Shown one piece after another: positions 15,100-25,857 of a stretch of 44,077 bases of DNA. A model generated the notes under the pieces. The model saw nothing but the letters and a program-made list of their open reading frames with translations. It was not told where the DNA came from and searched no databases. Numbering within the stretch: the first letter of the stretch is position 1; each line of letters opens with the position of its first letter. The DNA lies in contig CALWLT010000020.1 in NCBI GenBank assembly GCA_944381615.1, positions 1 to 44,077 on the forward strand, written 5' to 3'. The position numbers and the translations under genes were made by a program. This stretch comes from an uncultured Lachnospiraceae bacterium (GTDB lineage: Bacteria; Bacillota; Clostridia; Lachnospirales; Lachnospiraceae).

Positions 15100-16221
15100 A
15101 TGCTTGAAGCGAGAAACTGCTCGCCGTATAATTTTTCTGACGGGGAGAAGGAAAAAAGCGAAATACTGCCGGATCGGGTCCAGGCGGACGCGCTGAAGGA
15201 GTGGTGTACGCAGATCCTGATCCGGACGGGCGTGTCGGAGGAAGACGCCCGGATCATGGCCTATGTGCTGGTCGAAACCGATCTGATGGGAGTCGATACG
15301 CACGGCGTATTGAAATTCCCGATGTATGTCAGCCGGGCGAAAAAGGGCGGCGACAATCCGCGGGCCAGGCTTCGCATCCTCCGGGAGGACGCCACGACGG
15401 CGCTCTGCGACGGGGAAGGCGGATACGGGCAGATTATGGGCTGGCGGGCCATGGAGCTGGCGATCCGCAAAGCGAAGGAGACGGGGGCCGGGTTTGTGAG
15501 CGTGCGCAATTCCAACACGCTGACCGCCTGCCGGATCTACTCGCGGCTGGCCGCGGAGCACGGCTGCATCGGGATCTGCATTACCAACGGGACGCCGCAG
15601 ATGGCGCCGCCCGGCGGAAAACAGCGGCTTCTGGGCACCAGCCCCTGGTCGTTTGCCGTGCCGGGCAGGCAGTTCCCGGTCATGTTTGATCTGGCCTGCA
15701 CGGTAGTGGGATGGACGAAGATGGCGATGATGGCCATGCGCGGCGAAACGGTTATCCCGGACAACTGGGCGGTTACGGAGGACGGGAAGCCCACGACGGA
15801 CGTGACGGAAGGAATGAACGGCCTGATGCTTCCGTTCGGCGGGCATAAGGGCTACGCGCTCAGCCTGATGGCGGAGATCCTGACCGGCGTTCTTGGCGGC
15901 GGCCGGGTGGCGGACGAGCTGGGATACTATGGAAACCATGAGGAGAACACGGGCGTTTCCCATTTTCTGGGGGCGATCCGGATCGAGTCCTTTATGCCGC
16001 TGGAGGAGTTTCGGGATCGGGTGGACGCGTACGTCTGCCGCCTGAAAAACTGTCCGAAGGCAGAAGGGGCGGGGGAGATCTTCGTGCCGGGCGAGCGCAG
16101 TTTCCGGACGGCGAAAAAACGGCAGGCGGAGGGGATCCCGCTTCATCCGTCCCTGGCGGGAAATCTGGCGGCGGTCGGGCGGGAAATGGGGCTTCCCTTT
16201 CCCGGCGTGAAGGAAGCGTGA
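15100..16221 (+). CDS. Ldh2/malate-type NAD(P)-dependent dehydrogenase (YiaK/AllD-like)
   Basis: A 373-residue member of the malate/L-sulfolactate/ureidoglycolate dehydrogenase family, a fold distinct from Rossmann lactate dehydrogenases. Visible: LVETDLMGVDTHGVLKFPMYV with the catalytic His, the cofactor region VRNSNTLTACRIY, GTSPWSFAVPG, and the C-terminal LPFGGHKGYALSLMAEILTGVL. Characterised relatives are YiaK (2,3-diketo-L-gulonate reductase) and AllD (ureidoglycolate dehydrogenase). Both are plausible here: YiaK fits the TRAP, kinase and epimerase genes, while AllD fits the two amidohydrolase-type genes that follow. A GGAAGAAAGGAAGGG site precedes the ATG. Substrate undecided. Confidence 0.88.
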   Translation: MLEARNCSPYNFSDGEKEKSEILPDRVQADALKEWCTQILIRTGVSEEDARIMAYVLVETDLMGVDTHGVLKFPMYVSRAKKGGDNPRARLRILREDATTALCDGEGGYGQIMGWRAMELAIRKAKETGAGFVSVRNSNTLTACRIYSRLAAEHGCIGICITNGTPQMAPPGGKQRLLGTSPWSFAVPGRQFPVMFDLACTVVGWTKMAMMAMRGETVIPDNWAVTEDGKPTTDVTEGMNGLMLPFGGHKGYALSLMAEILTGVLGGGRVADELGYYGNHEENTGVSHFLGAIRIESFMPLEEFRDRVDAYVCRLKNCPKAEGAGEIFVPGERSFRTAKKRQAEGIPLHPSLAGNLAAVGREMGLPFPGVKEA

Positions 16222-16241
16222 CGGGCAGAGAGGAGAGACAG

Positions 16242-17590
16242 ATGTTGGACTGGCTGATAGAAGGGGCGCGCCTGGCAGATCGGGACGGACTTTGGGATGT
16301 GGGCGTTGCCGGCGGCCGGATTGCCCTTGTGCGCCCGTCCTGCGGGCGGGAAACGGCGGCCGGGCGGCGGGTGTTCGCCGCCGGCCGCCTTCTGCTTCCG
16401 GGGTTGGTGGACGCGCACGTCCACACGCGGGATCCGGGATATCCCTGGAAGGAAGATTTCGGAACGGCTTCCCGGGCGGCGGCCGCCGGAGGCGTCACGA
16501 CGATCCTTGCCATGCCGAACACGAATCCGCCCATGACGGGGGCGGCGGCGATTCAGATGGCCCGGCGGGAGGCGGAAAAAAAGAGCGTCGTGTCATCCTT
16601 TCTGGTGGGCGGGGCATGCGCCTCCCGGCCGCAGGCGATCCGCGGGATGAAGGCGGCCGGGGCGGTTGCGCTGGACGTCTACGACGACCTGTTTGGCGCG
16701 GGGACAGAAACCTGGCTTTCCATGTTCCTGGAGGCCAAAAAAGAAGGCCTGCCGCTCTGCTTTTATCTGATGGACGGGGCGATGGAGCGTTTCTGCCGGG
16801 AACGGCAAAGAGCGCGGGGAAAGGCTCCCTGGGAGGTAATCGCCGGGGCGACAGACGCAGAGACGGAGGCGGCCTCGATCGCCCGGATTTTTCCGCTCGC
16901 CGCGTATCTGCAGGCGCCGGCGGTAATCCGCATGGTCAGCACGAAGAAAGCGGTGGAAATGATCCGGTGCATGAAGCGGCTTTACCCGGATGCGCCGGTC
17001 TGCGCGGAGGCGTGCCTGTCCTACCTGTTCCTGACCAGAGAGGATTTCAGGCGGCAGGGGGCGGCGGCGCATGTGCATCCGCCGCTGCGGGGCGAAGAGG
17101 ACGTGCGGGCGCTCTGGGAGGGGCTTTTTGACGGGACGCTGGACTATATCGCCTCCGATCATGCGCCGCACGCGCAGGAGGAAAAGGAACGGCCAAAGTT
17201 AGAGGACTGCGCGAGCGGGATTGCCGGCCTGGAAGTGATGCTGCCGCTGCTTCTGGATGCCGCGAAGAGAGGGGAGTTTGGGCTTTCGGATCTGATCCGG
17301 CTGTGCTGTGAAGCGCCGGCCCGGATTTACGGGCTTTCCGGGAAAGGGGCGATCGGCGAAGGGATGGATGCCGATCTGGTTCTGGCGGACTGGAACGGAG
17401 AACGTACGGTTCCCGCGCGGGGGCGTTTCACGCGCGGCGCGGCGACGCCCTACGCGGGCCGGCGCCTGACCGGCTGGCCGGTCTTTACCATGTGCCGGGG
17501 CCGGCTGGTATTCGGGGACGGGACACCGGACGGGGTGGAAGCGGCCGAAGCGGGTTTGCCGCCGGAAAGCGGCGGGAAGGAGGAAGAGGG

Positions 17591-17603
<13 letters not shown>
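16242..17603 (+). CDS. Dihydroorotase-like amidohydrolase with missing metal ligands
   Basis: A 453-residue cyclic-amidohydrolase-superfamily protein. Homology to type I dihydroorotase is clear: DAHVHTRDPG (His59, His61), AAGGVTTILAMPNTNPP, HPPLRGEEDVRALWEGL and DYIASDHAPH (Asp306). However the His of the usual HCED motif is replaced (YLMDGA, Tyr175), the His of CHISTK is replaced (RMVSTK, Met231) and the PHH of TPHHLLLT is replaced by LSY. No carbamylated-lysine position is evident (GAVALDVYDD instead). It is either a non-catalytic homologue or an enzyme with an altered single-metal site. The in-frame GTG 16218 overlaps the previous stop; ATG 16242 has an AGGAG site and opens the domain. A pyrimidine role is unlikely given its TRAP-operon context. 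Confidence 0.82.
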
Positions 17604-18814
<1,211 letters not shown>

Positions 18815-18913
18815 AACCATGTGACAGGATCCGACAGCGCCGGCGGGGCTTTTCAGGCGTGAAAAAAGGGAGGCGTGCGATCGCCGAAAATGCGCTCATT
18901 TTGTGGCAGAATA

Positions 18914-18920
18914 TGTCGAA
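18914..18920 (+). promoter_or_regulatory. 0A box upstream of spo0A
   Basis: TGTCGAA exactly matches the core Spo0A-binding sequence (TGNCGAA) and lies about 20 bases upstream of the promoter -35, consistent with autoregulation of spo0A. Confidence 0.65.
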
Positions 18921-18938
18921 TTCTGCGATCAAAACGGG

Positions 18939-18968
18939 TTGAAACATATTCAGTCCAAAGGCTATAAT
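18939..18968 (+). promoter_or_regulatory. Sigma-A-type promoter of spo0A
   Basis: TTGAAA (18939-18944), an 18-bp spacer and a perfect TATAAT (18963-18968), 35 bases before the spo0A start. Confidence 0.8.
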
Positions 18969-19002
18969 CATTTTGCAGCACGTTTGTGAGGAGGAGAGGA
19001 TT

Positions 19003-19809
19003 ATGGCGGAGCTGAATATTGCGATTGCGGATGATAACAGGCAGGCTTTGGAACTGCTTGGCGAAATACTGGAGTGCGAAAAAGATTTTCATGTCGTCGG
19101 CAGGGCGGAAAATGGAAATGAAGCGTACAATATGATCGTGCAGACGAAGCCCGACGTCGTCCTGATGGATATCGTCATGCCGGGGATGGACGGGATCACG
19201 GTTATGGAAAAGCTGAAGAGCAATCCGGAATTCAAGGAAACTCCATCCTTTATCATGGTTACGGCGGCCGGAAGCGAGAATCTGACGGCAGACGCGTTCA
19301 AGCTGGGAGCCAGTTACTATATTATGAAACCGTTCAGCCGGGATACGATTCTGGACAAGCTGAGAAGGCTTAAGGGATACCGGAACAAGACGTCCATGCT
19401 GGCGGGCAGCCGGAAGGTAAAGCCGTATGGAAACAAGGCGGAATATATGGAGCAGAATCTGGAGAACGACGTGACACAGATGCTTCACGAAATCGGCATC
19501 CCGGCGCATATCAAGGGATATCAGTACCTCCGGGATGCCATTATCATGTCAGTCAGTGACAAAGAGATGCTCGGTTCTGTCACGAAAATCCTGTATCCGA
19601 CGATTGCGAAAAAATGCCAGACGACGCCAAGCCGCGTGGAGCGGGCGATCCGCCATGCCATCGAGGTGGCCTGGAGCCGCGGGAAGATGGATACCATCAA
19701 CGAGCTGTTCGGCTACACGGTCAGCACGGGGAAGGGAAAGCCGACAAATTCCGAGTTTATCGCGCTGATCGTCGATAAGATACGGCTCGATTACAAGAAG
19801 CTCGGATAG
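19003..19809 (+). CDS. spo0A: Sporulation transcription factor Spo0A
   Basis: A 268-residue response regulator, master switch of endospore formation. The receiver domain (about 1-120) has the acidic pair Asp10/Asp11, the phospho-acceptor Asp56 in [11 protein letters not shown] and Lys109 in YYIMKPF. The C-terminal Spo0A-specific DNA-binding domain (about 155-268) shows [52 protein letters not shown] and [21 protein letters not shown], all highly conserved. A GAGGAGGAGAGG site precedes ATG 19003; the frame extends to 18973 but without a better site. Upstream lie a 0A box and a sigma-A promoter. The usual neighbour spoIVB is not adjacent. A terminator follows directly. Confidence 0.98.
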   Translation: MAELNIAIADDNRQALELLGEILECEKDFHVVGRAENGNEAYNMIVQTKPDVVLMDIVMPGMDGITVMEKLKSNPEFKETPSFIMVTAAGSENLTADAFKLGASYYIMKPFSRDTILDKLRRLKGYRNKTSMLAGSRKVKPYGNKAEYMEQNLENDVTQMLHEIGIPAHIKGYQYLRDAIIMSVSDKEMLGSVTKILYPTIAKKCQTTPSRVERAIRHAIEVAWSRGKMDTINELFGYTVSTGKGKPTNSEFIALIVDKIRLDYKKLG

Positions 19810-19813
19810 CGAA

Positions 19814-19850
19814 AAGGCAGCGGAAGGGAGACCGGACGCTGCCTTTTTTT
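19814..19850 (+). terminator. Terminator of spo0A
   Basis: AAGGCAGCG (19814-19822) pairs with CGCTGCCTT (19837-19845), running into seven T. Confidence 0.93.
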
Positions 19851-19885
19851 GCAGGATTCTACTTTCTAATTTTCTGATTCTATTG

Positions 19886-19891
19886 TATAAT
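19886..19891 (+). promoter_or_regulatory. Possible -10 element for glgA
   Basis: A perfect TATAAT lies 54 bases before glgA, in an AT-rich gap after the spo0A terminator. No good -35 is present at the correct distance, so an activator or other sigma factor may be needed. Confidence 0.45.
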
Positions 19892-19944
19892 AAAATCAAA
19901 TATTATGCGAAGTCGGCAAATACGGGAATCGGGAGGTAGAAGAG

Positions 19945-21390
19945 ATGAAAAATATCCTTTTTGTGGCGTCAGAGGCGGTTCCGTTTATCAAGACGGGAGG
20001 TCTGGCCGATGTGGTAGGCTCGCTTCCGAAATGCTTTGACAAGCGATATTTTGATGTGCGGGTCATGATCCCGAAATACCTGTGCATCCGGGAATCGCTC
20101 CGCAGCCAGATGCGGTATGTGAATCATTTTTATATGGACTATCTCGGCCAGAACCGCTATGTGGGGATTCTTGAAGCCGTTTACGACGGAATTACGTTTT
20201 ATTTTATTGACAACGAGAGCTATTTTTGGGGCGACCGGCCGTACGGGGACTGGTATTACGATCTGGAGAAGTTCTCCTTTTTCTGCAAGGCGGCGCTTTC
20301 CTCGCTTCCGGTTATCGGGTTCAAGCCGGCTCTGATCCACTGTCACGACTGGCAGACCGGACTGATCCCGGTTCATTTAAAGGATAAATTTCACGGCGGA
20401 GAATTTTTCCGCGATATTAAGTCGGTCATGACGATCCACAATCTGAAGTTCCAGGGAGTCTGGGACGTGAAGACGATCCAGCGGTTCTCCGAGCTGCCGG
20501 ATTACTATTTCACGCCGGATAAGCTGGAAGCGTACAAGGACGGCAACATGCTCAAGGGCGGCCTGGTGTACGCGGACGCCATCACGACGGTCAGCTATAC
20601 GTACGCCGAGGAGATCAAGACGCCGTTTTACGGCGAGGGGCTGGACGGCCTGATGCGGGCGCGCAGCAACAGCCTGCGGGGGATTTTAAACGGCATTGAT
20701 TACGATGAATTTAACCCGGAGACGGATCCGCGGATCGTGCAGCGCTACAATGCGAAGAATTACCGCAAGGAGAAGATAAAAAACAAGAGGGCGCTGCAGG
20801 CGGAGCTGGGGCTTGCGCAGGACGATAAGAAGTTCCTGATTGGCATCGTGTCCCGGCTGACGGATCAGAAGGGCTTTGATCTGATTCAGTGCGTGATGGA
20901 TGAGATCTGCAGCGAGGACGTGCAGCTGGCCGTTCTGGGGACGGGCGACGAAAAGTATGAGAACATGTTCCGCCATTACGACTGGAAATACAACGATCGG
21001 GTGTCGGCCAACATTTATTATTCGGAGGATATGTCGCATAAGATTTATGCCTCCTGCGACGCATTCCTGATGCCTTCGCTGTTTGAGCCCTGCGGCCTGA
21101 GCCAGCTGATGGCGCTGCGCTACGGCACGGTGCCGATCGTGCGCGAGACGGGCGGGCTGAAGGATACGGTGTGGCCCTACAACGAGTACGAGGGCACGGG
21201 GACCGGGTTCTCCTTCGCCAATTATAATGCGCACGAAATGCTGGACTGCATCCGCTACGCGAAGTACGTCTATTATAATAAGAGGCGGGAGTGGAACAAG
21301 ATCATCGACCGCGGCATGGCGGCGGACTTTTCCTGGAATGCTTCGGCGATGAAATACCAGGAGCTTTATGACTGGCTGATCGGCTATTAA
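19945..21390 (+). CDS. glgA: Glycogen synthase (ADP-glucose type, GT5)
   Basis: A 481-residue enzyme of normal GlgA length that elongates alpha-1,4-glucan from ADP-glucose. The N-terminus has KTGGLADVVGSLPKCF, the ADP-glucose binding motif. Further marks are IHCHDWQTGLIPVHLK, MTIHNLKFQG, VSYTYAEEI, LRGILNGIDYDEFNPETD, FLIGIVSRLTDQKGFDLI and the C-terminal LMPSLFEPCGLSQLMALRYGTVPIVRETGGLKDTV with the catalytic Glu. A GGGAGGTAGAAGAG site precedes the ATG. Glycogen storage and sporulation genes lie side by side, but the terminator between them argues for separate transcription. Confidence 0.97.
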   Translation: MKNILFVASEAVPFIKTGGLADVVGSLPKCFDKRYFDVRVMIPKYLCIRESLRSQMRYVNHFYMDYLGQNRYVGILEAVYDGITFYFIDNESYFWGDRPYGDWYYDLEKFSFFCKAALSSLPVIGFKPALIHCHDWQTGLIPVHLKDKFHGGEFFRDIKSVMTIHNLKFQGVWDVKTIQRFSELPDYYFTPDKLEAYKDGNMLKGGLVYADAITTVSYTYAEEIKTPFYGEGLDGLMRARSNSLRGILNGIDYDEFNPETDPRIVQRYNAKNYRKEKIKNKRALQAELGLAQDDKKFLIGIVSRLTDQKGFDLIQCVMDEICSEDVQLAVLGTGDEKYENMFRHYDWKYNDRVSANIYYSEDMSHKIYASCDAFLMPSLFEPCGLSQLMALRYGTVPIVRETGGLKDTVWPYNEYEGTGTGFSFANYNAHEMLDCIRYAKYVYYNKRREWNKIIDRGMAADFSWNASAMKYQELYDWLIGY

Positions 21391-21426
21391 GCCGTGCGGG
21401 TTACGGAAGACGGACGGGAGAGAAAC

Positions 21427-21888
21427 ATGACATTTTTAGAGGAACTGGCGGGAAACCAGACGCTGATAAGCGGCGTCGTGGGCTGGGTGGTGGCTCAGGT
21501 GCTGAAAACGCTGATTGACATCGGGCTGAACCGCTCGTTTAATCCGGAGCGGCTGGTCGGCTCGGGCGGGATGCCCAGCTCCCACTCGGCGACGGTCTGC
21601 GCGCTGACGACGTCCGCGGCGCTCTGCTACGGGGTCGGGAGCTTTGAGTTTTCTGTCTGCTTTATCATGGCGATGGTCGTCATGTACGACGCGATAGGAG
21701 TCCGGCAGGAGACGGGAAAGCAGGCCAAGGTCCTCAACCGTCTTCTGTTCGATGATTTCCTGAAGCTGGACGGGGTCGTCCTGCAGGAGAAGCTGAAGGA
21801 ATACGTAGGGCACACGCCGCTCCAGGTAGCGGCAGGCGCCATACTGGGAATTGCGATTGCGTTCGGGGTAAATCCGATGTTCGAGTAG
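21427..21888 (+). CDS. DUF212 (YuiD-type) membrane protein
   Basis: A 153-residue protein of the divergent PAP2/acid phosphatase-like DUF212 family. The signature GGMPSSHSATVCAL recalls the PAP2 phosphatase S-x-S-H motif, and YDAIGVRQETGKQAKVLN follows. It has several hydrophobic stretches (about 10-28, 50-85 and 130-150). The function of the bacterial family is unknown; a role with lipid phosphates is inference. ATG 21427 has a GGGAGAG site and starts at the conserved N-terminus, although the frame opens at GTG 21394. It is followed by maf 41 bases downstream. Confidence 0.87.
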   Translation: MTFLEELAGNQTLISGVVGWVVAQVLKTLIDIGLNRSFNPERLVGSGGMPSSHSATVCALTTSAALCYGVGSFEFSVCFIMAMVVMYDAIGVRQETGKQAKVLNRLLFDDFLKLDGVVLQEKLKEYVGHTPLQVAAGAILGIAIAFGVNPMFE

Positions 21889-21929
21889 AGGGCATCGGAT
21901 TTGCTTTTGGAAGGAAAGGACGGGAGAAT

Positions 21930-22559
21930 ATGGCAGGCGGAACGCAGAGAGGAAGCGGGAGCGGACGGCTGATTCTGGCCTCGGCTTCGCCCAGACGGCG
22001 CGAGCTGCTGCGGCAGATAGGGCTGGAGCCGGAGATCGCGGTAAGTCTGGTGGAGGAGAAGGCGCAGGGGACGCCGGAGGAGGTTGTAAAAGAGCTTTCA
22101 CGCCAGAAGGCCGGGGAGGTGGCCCGGCGGCTGGGGCTTGCGGGGGCAGAGGATCCGTCTTCGATCGTGATCGGGGCGGATACGGTAGTCGCCGTGGACG
22201 GCCGGATCCTGGGGAAACCGGCGGATCGCCGGGAAGCGGCGGCCATGCTGGAGCTTCTGCAGGGGCGGACGCATCTGGTCTGCACCGGGGTAACGCTGAT
22301 CGGAGGCGGCAGGACGGAATGCTTTGCGGAGAAGACGCTGGTGGAGGTCTATCCGATGACGCCGGAGGAGATCGGGGCGTACCTGGACTGCGGGGAATAC
22401 GCGGACAAGGCGGGCGCTTACGGGATCCAGGGGAGATTTGCCGCGCACATTCGCCGGATTGACGGATCCTATACCAACGTGGTGGGCCTGCCGGTCGGGC
22501 GCGTCTGGCAGGAGCTTAAAAAGATGCGCGAAACCGCCGCCGGAGGACAGGGACGATGA
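21930..22559 (+). CDS. maf: Maf family nucleoside triphosphate pyrophosphatase
   Basis: A 209-residue house-cleaning pyrophosphatase acting on non-canonical or methylated NTPs. The signature LILASASPRRRELLRQIG sits near the start; VIGADTVVAVDGRILGKPADRREAAAMLELLQGRTHLVCTGV and GEYADKAGAYGIQG with the catalytic Asp follow. The last codons overlap the next gene by 4 bases (ATGA), indicating translational coupling. Confidence 0.95.
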   Translation: MAGGTQRGSGSGRLILASASPRRRELLRQIGLEPEIAVSLVEEKAQGTPEEVVKELSRQKAGEVARRLGLAGAEDPSSIVIGADTVVAVDGRILGKPADRREAAAMLELLQGRTHLVCTGVTLIGGGRTECFAEKTLVEVYPMTPEEIGAYLDCGEYADKAGAYGIQGRFAAHIRRIDGSYTNVVGLPVGRVWQELKKMRETAAGGQGR

Positions 22560-23353
22560 TAAAGCTGATTGTATCGGATATTGACGGGACGCTGGTGGAA
22601 GACGGAGGAAACCAGGTCGATCCGCGGATCTTTGAGACGGTCATGCGCCTGAAGCGGGAGAAAAAGATCCAGTTTGCAGCGGCCAGCGGGCGGCAGGCGG
22701 CCAGCATCGAGTACACGTTCGCGCCGATTCGCCGGGAGATCTTTTATCTGGCGGAAAACGGGGCGTATCTGGGCTGTTTTGGCCGCAATCTGTTTCTGCA
22801 CCCCATGATTCAGGCGGACGCCCTGGCGCTGGCGGCCGACATCAGCCGTGATCCGCGGCTGGAGGTTCTCGTGAGCGGCCCGGAATGCGCGTATCTGGAG
22901 ATGAAAGGGACGGAGAGTGAAAAACTGCTTTCCTGGGTGGAAAACGGGTATCATTTCCGGGTCAGGCCGGTGGCGGATCTGCGGGAGATTGCGGATCCGA
23001 TTATCAAGGTTTCCGCGTACCGGCACGACGGGATTCAGGACGCGGCCGCGTATCTGCAGGAGCGTTACGGAGAGCGGATGAAGCTGACGTTTTCCGGCGA
23101 CATGTGGATGGACTGTATGGCGAAAGAGGTCAACAAGGGAGAGGCGGTGCAGACGCTGCAGGAAAGCTTGGGGATCCTGCCGGAGGAGACGGTTGCGTTT
23201 GGCGATCAGCTGAATGATCTGGAGATGCTGGGACGGGCCTACTACAGCTTTGCGGTTGCCAATGCGCGGCCGGAGGTCCGGCAGGCGGCGCGTTTCCAGG
23301 CGGATCGCAATACGGCGGACGGCGTGCTGAAGATTTTACAGCTGTTTCTGTGA
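22556..23353 (+). CDS. HAD-superfamily hydrolase, Cof type
   Basis: A 265-residue sugar-phosphatase-like HAD protein of the Cof/IIB subfamily. Motif I is VSDIDGTLVEDGG (nucleophile Asp), motif II AASGRQ, motif III the Lys in EVNKGEAVQTL, and motif IV VAFGDQLNDLEMLGRAYYSFAVANA. The substrate is unknown; relatives dephosphorylate sugar phosphates, FMN or PLP. It overlaps maf by 4 bases and the following gene frame opens in its stop codon. Confidence 0.92.
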   Translation: MIKLIVSDIDGTLVEDGGNQVDPRIFETVMRLKREKKIQFAAASGRQAASIEYTFAPIRREIFYLAENGAYLGCFGRNLFLHPMIQADALALAADISRDPRLEVLVSGPECAYLEMKGTESEKLLSWVENGYHFRVRPVADLREIADPIIKVSAYRHDGIQDAAAYLQERYGERMKLTFSGDMWMDCMAKEVNKGEAVQTLQESLGILPEETVAFGDQLNDLEMLGRAYYSFAVANARPEVRQAARFQADRNTADGVLKILQLFL

Positions 23354-23421
23354 GGACGGCGCGGGAAAAGGACGGCGGTGCGGATAAACGGCCGCGTGCG
23401 ATAAAAGGAAAGGAAGCGGGA

Positions 23422-24375
23422 ATGAGGCGTTTCGGACGGGTTTTTCTGATTGTTCTGGGGTTTCTGTGCCTGGCCGGGTGCGGTAAGGGCGCAGGTGCGG
23501 CCGGTCAGAGGAGCGAAAAAGGATATGGGTTTGCAGAGGTCATGATCATCGCGGGCACGGAGAAAAACCGCTATGAGGCGATTTTTTCGGATCAGATCTG
23601 GGCGGTCCCGGCCGGTGCGGACGGCTCGGATTTCGCGTCCTATCTGAAGGATCAGATCCGCCAGTTCATGGACGAGCTGCGGCTGATTTCCCGGATGGCA
23701 AAAGACAGAGGGATCGAGCTTTCGGCGGAGGAGCGGTCGGCGATGGCCGGCGCGGCGCAGGCTTATTACGAGCGTCTCAGCGAGGCGGACCGGGAATATA
23801 TGGAGCTCACGCTGGAGGATGTGCAGGGGCTTTACGAGGACTACTGTCTGGCGGAGAAGGCGGTGGAGGAGCTGACGGGCGGGCTGGCGCTGGAGGTCAG
23901 CGACAGCGAGGCGCAGGTGGCGGATCTTCTGCTGGCGCAGACGCCGGACCGCCAGACGGCGGATCGGCTTGTGGCGGACGCCTCGCAGGAGGGCGCAGAT
24001 TTTGAGAGCTGCGCCATGGCGCTGGGGATGACGGTAACGGAGAAAAAGCTGGGAAAGGGCGAGGACGCGGCGCTGGATGCGGCGGCTTTTTCGCTCGCGG
24101 ACGGACAGCTGGGCCCGGTTGTGGAAACGGACGGCGTTTTTACCGTCCTCTACTGCGAGACGGCGTACGACGCGGAGGCGACGGACGCCCGCAAAGAAGC
24201 TATTTTCGAGGAGCGAAAGAAGCGGGCGTTTGATGAGATCTATGAGGAGTACCGGGACGGCGTCGTCCTGACGTATGCGGATTCCCTGTGGGAACGGGTG
24301 GATCTGTCGGCGCAGGGCTGGGCAGAGAACGCGGACTTTTTTGAGATTTATCAGGAGAGCGCGGGACGGCTGTAA
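23422..24375 (+). CDS. Peptidylprolyl isomerase lipoprotein (PrsA/SurA-like)
   Basis: A 317-residue surface lipoprotein: basic start, hydrophobic core and LAGC lipobox in the first 22 residues. A helical chaperone-like section (about 60-170) precedes a parvulin-type segment (about 178-270: VADLLLAQTPDRQTADRLV, FSLADGQLGPVVETDGVFTVLYCE). The classical parvulin active-site residues are not obvious, so isomerase activity is uncertain; a foldase or chaperone role outside the membrane is likely. The frame opens at GTG 23350 overlapping the HAD stop, but ATG 23422 has an AAAGGAAG site and starts the signal peptide. Confidence 0.8.
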   Translation: MRRFGRVFLIVLGFLCLAGCGKGAGAAGQRSEKGYGFAEVMIIAGTEKNRYEAIFSDQIWAVPAGADGSDFASYLKDQIRQFMDELRLISRMAKDRGIELSAEERSAMAGAAQAYYERLSEADREYMELTLEDVQGLYEDYCLAEKAVEELTGGLALEVSDSEAQVADLLLAQTPDRQTADRLVADASQEGADFESCAMALGMTVTEKKLGKGEDAALDAAAFSLADGQLGPVVETDGVFTVLYCETAYDAEATDARKEAIFEERKKRAFDEIYEEYRDGVVLTYADSLWERVDLSAQGWAENADFFEIYQESAGRL

Positions 24376-24442
24376 ACGGATCGGGAAGGCGTGAAGGAAT
24401 GACAGGCCCGCGCGGGATGGCTGCGGGAGCGGAGGAAAAGCG

Positions 24443-25762
24443 ATGGAGCATCTGGAAACGGACGGGAGAGGACGAAAGGGACAGAGCCGGAGAAGGGGCG
24501 GCGGCAGGGAAAAAAGAGGCGGATGCTTGCTGCCGGCGGCGGCAGCCGTTCTGCTGCTGGCCGTCCTGGCGGCGGGGATCTGGCTTCTGGCCGGTCCGGG
24601 ACGGGAGCCGGAACTGGTCCGGGAGACGCCGGCCGAGATTCATCGGGAGACGATGGCGCCGGCAGAATGGGAGACGAAGGAGGAGGCCCGCGCGCCGGAG
24701 GAGGGCGGCGGGAATCGTACGCCGGAGGAAATTCTGGCAGAGATGACGCTGGAAGAGAAAATCTTCCAGCTTTTTATGGTTACGCCGGAAGCGCTGACGG
24801 GCGTCGACGAGGTGTATGCGGCGGGGGAGACGACGCGGGCCGCCATTGCCGCGCGGCCGGTGGGCGGAATTGTCTACTTTAAGAAAAACCTGCGCGGGCC
24901 GCAGCAGACGGCAGAGATGCTTGGCCGGACGAAGGATTATTTTGAGGAGACGGCGGGGATCCTGCCGTTTCTGGGCATTGATGAGGAAGGCGGCACGGTA
25001 GCCCGGATCAGCGGACGGGAGGAATTTGGCATAGCGGCGATCCCGGATATGCGCGATGTCGCACAGGAGGGCGGCGCGGACGGGGCCCGCCGCATCGGGG
25101 AACAGATCGGCTCTTACCTCGCAGAGCTGGGATTTAATCTGGATTTTGCCCCGGTGGCGGACGTCCTGACGAATGCAGAGAATCCGGTGGTGGCCCGCCG
25201 GTCGTTCGGAAGCGACGCGCAGCTCGCGGCGGACTGTGCCTGCGCTGTGGCAGAGGGGCTGCAGTCGCAGGGGATTCTGCCGGTTTTCAAGCATTTTCCG
25301 GGGCACGGCGGGACGGCGCAGGACAGTCATGACGGCTTTGCCCGCACGGAGCGGACGAAGGAGGAGCTGTATACGGAGGATTTCCTGCCGTTTGAGGCGG
25401 GGATTGCGGCCGGTGTGCCCGTGATAATGGCCGGGCACATTTCGGCGCCGGCGCTGACGGGCGATGCAATGCCGGCTTCGCTTTCGCCGGCGCTGACAGA
25501 CGGGATTTTGCGGGGAGAACTGGGATTTCAGGGCGTGGTGGTAACGGACGCGCTCGATATGGGCGCGATCACGCAGTCCTGGTCCCCGGCGGAGGCGGCG
25601 GTTCTGGCGCTGGAAGCCGGCTGCGATCTGCTGCTGATGCCGGAAGATCTGGATGAGGCGTTCGGGGGCGTGAAGGCTGCCGTAGAGGAGGGGCGGCTCA
25701 GCGAAGAACGGCTCGATAAGTCCGTGCTGCGGATCCTGCGGGCCAAGCAGGGGCTTTCCTGA
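24443..25762 (+). CDS. Membrane-anchored glycoside hydrolase family 3, NagZ-like beta-N-acetylhexosaminidase
   Basis: A 439-residue protein. A basic cytoplasmic start and a single transmembrane or signal-anchor segment (about 28-51) are followed by a ~50-residue acidic linker and the GH3 domain. Catalytic parts: FLGIDEEGGTVARI, LDFAPVADVLTN, KHFPGHG at 283-289 with the Asp294/His296 dyad typical of NagZ-type enzymes, and the nucleophile Asp369 in VVVTDALDMGAI. It probably trims N-acetylglucosamine from peptidoglycan fragments outside the cell. A GGAGGAAAAGCG site precedes the start. It lies 67 bases after the PPIase lipoprotein gene. Confidence 0.92.
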   Translation: MEHLETDGRGRKGQSRRRGGGREKRGGCLLPAAAAVLLLAVLAAGIWLLAGPGREPELVRETPAEIHRETMAPAEWETKEEARAPEEGGGNRTPEEILAEMTLEEKIFQLFMVTPEALTGVDEVYAAGETTRAAIAARPVGGIVYFKKNLRGPQQTAEMLGRTKDYFEETAGILPFLGIDEEGGTVARISGREEFGIAAIPDMRDVAQEGGADGARRIGEQIGSYLAELGFNLDFAPVADVLTNAENPVVARRSFGSDAQLAADCACAVAEGLQSQGILPVFKHFPGHGGTAQDSHDGFARTERTKEELYTEDFLPFEAGIAAGVPVIMAGHISAPALTGDAMPASLSPALTDGILRGELGFQGVVVTDALDMGAITQSWSPAEAAVLALEAGCDLLLMPEDLDEAFGGVKAAVEEGRLSEERLDKSVLRILRAKQGLS

Positions 25763-25827
25763 GACGGGACGGAACGGATGAAACAATTCCGGGCGCTCTG
25801 TTTAAAAAATCTCAAGAATATCGTAAG

Positions 25828-25857
25828 TTGACCGTCTTGTGTGGGACGATTTATAAT
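25828..25857 (+). promoter_or_regulatory. Sigma-A promoter of the cell-wall repeat protein gene
   Basis: TTGACC (25828-25833), an 18-bp spacer and a perfect TATAAT (25852-25857), about 80 bases before the start codon. Confidence 0.75.
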
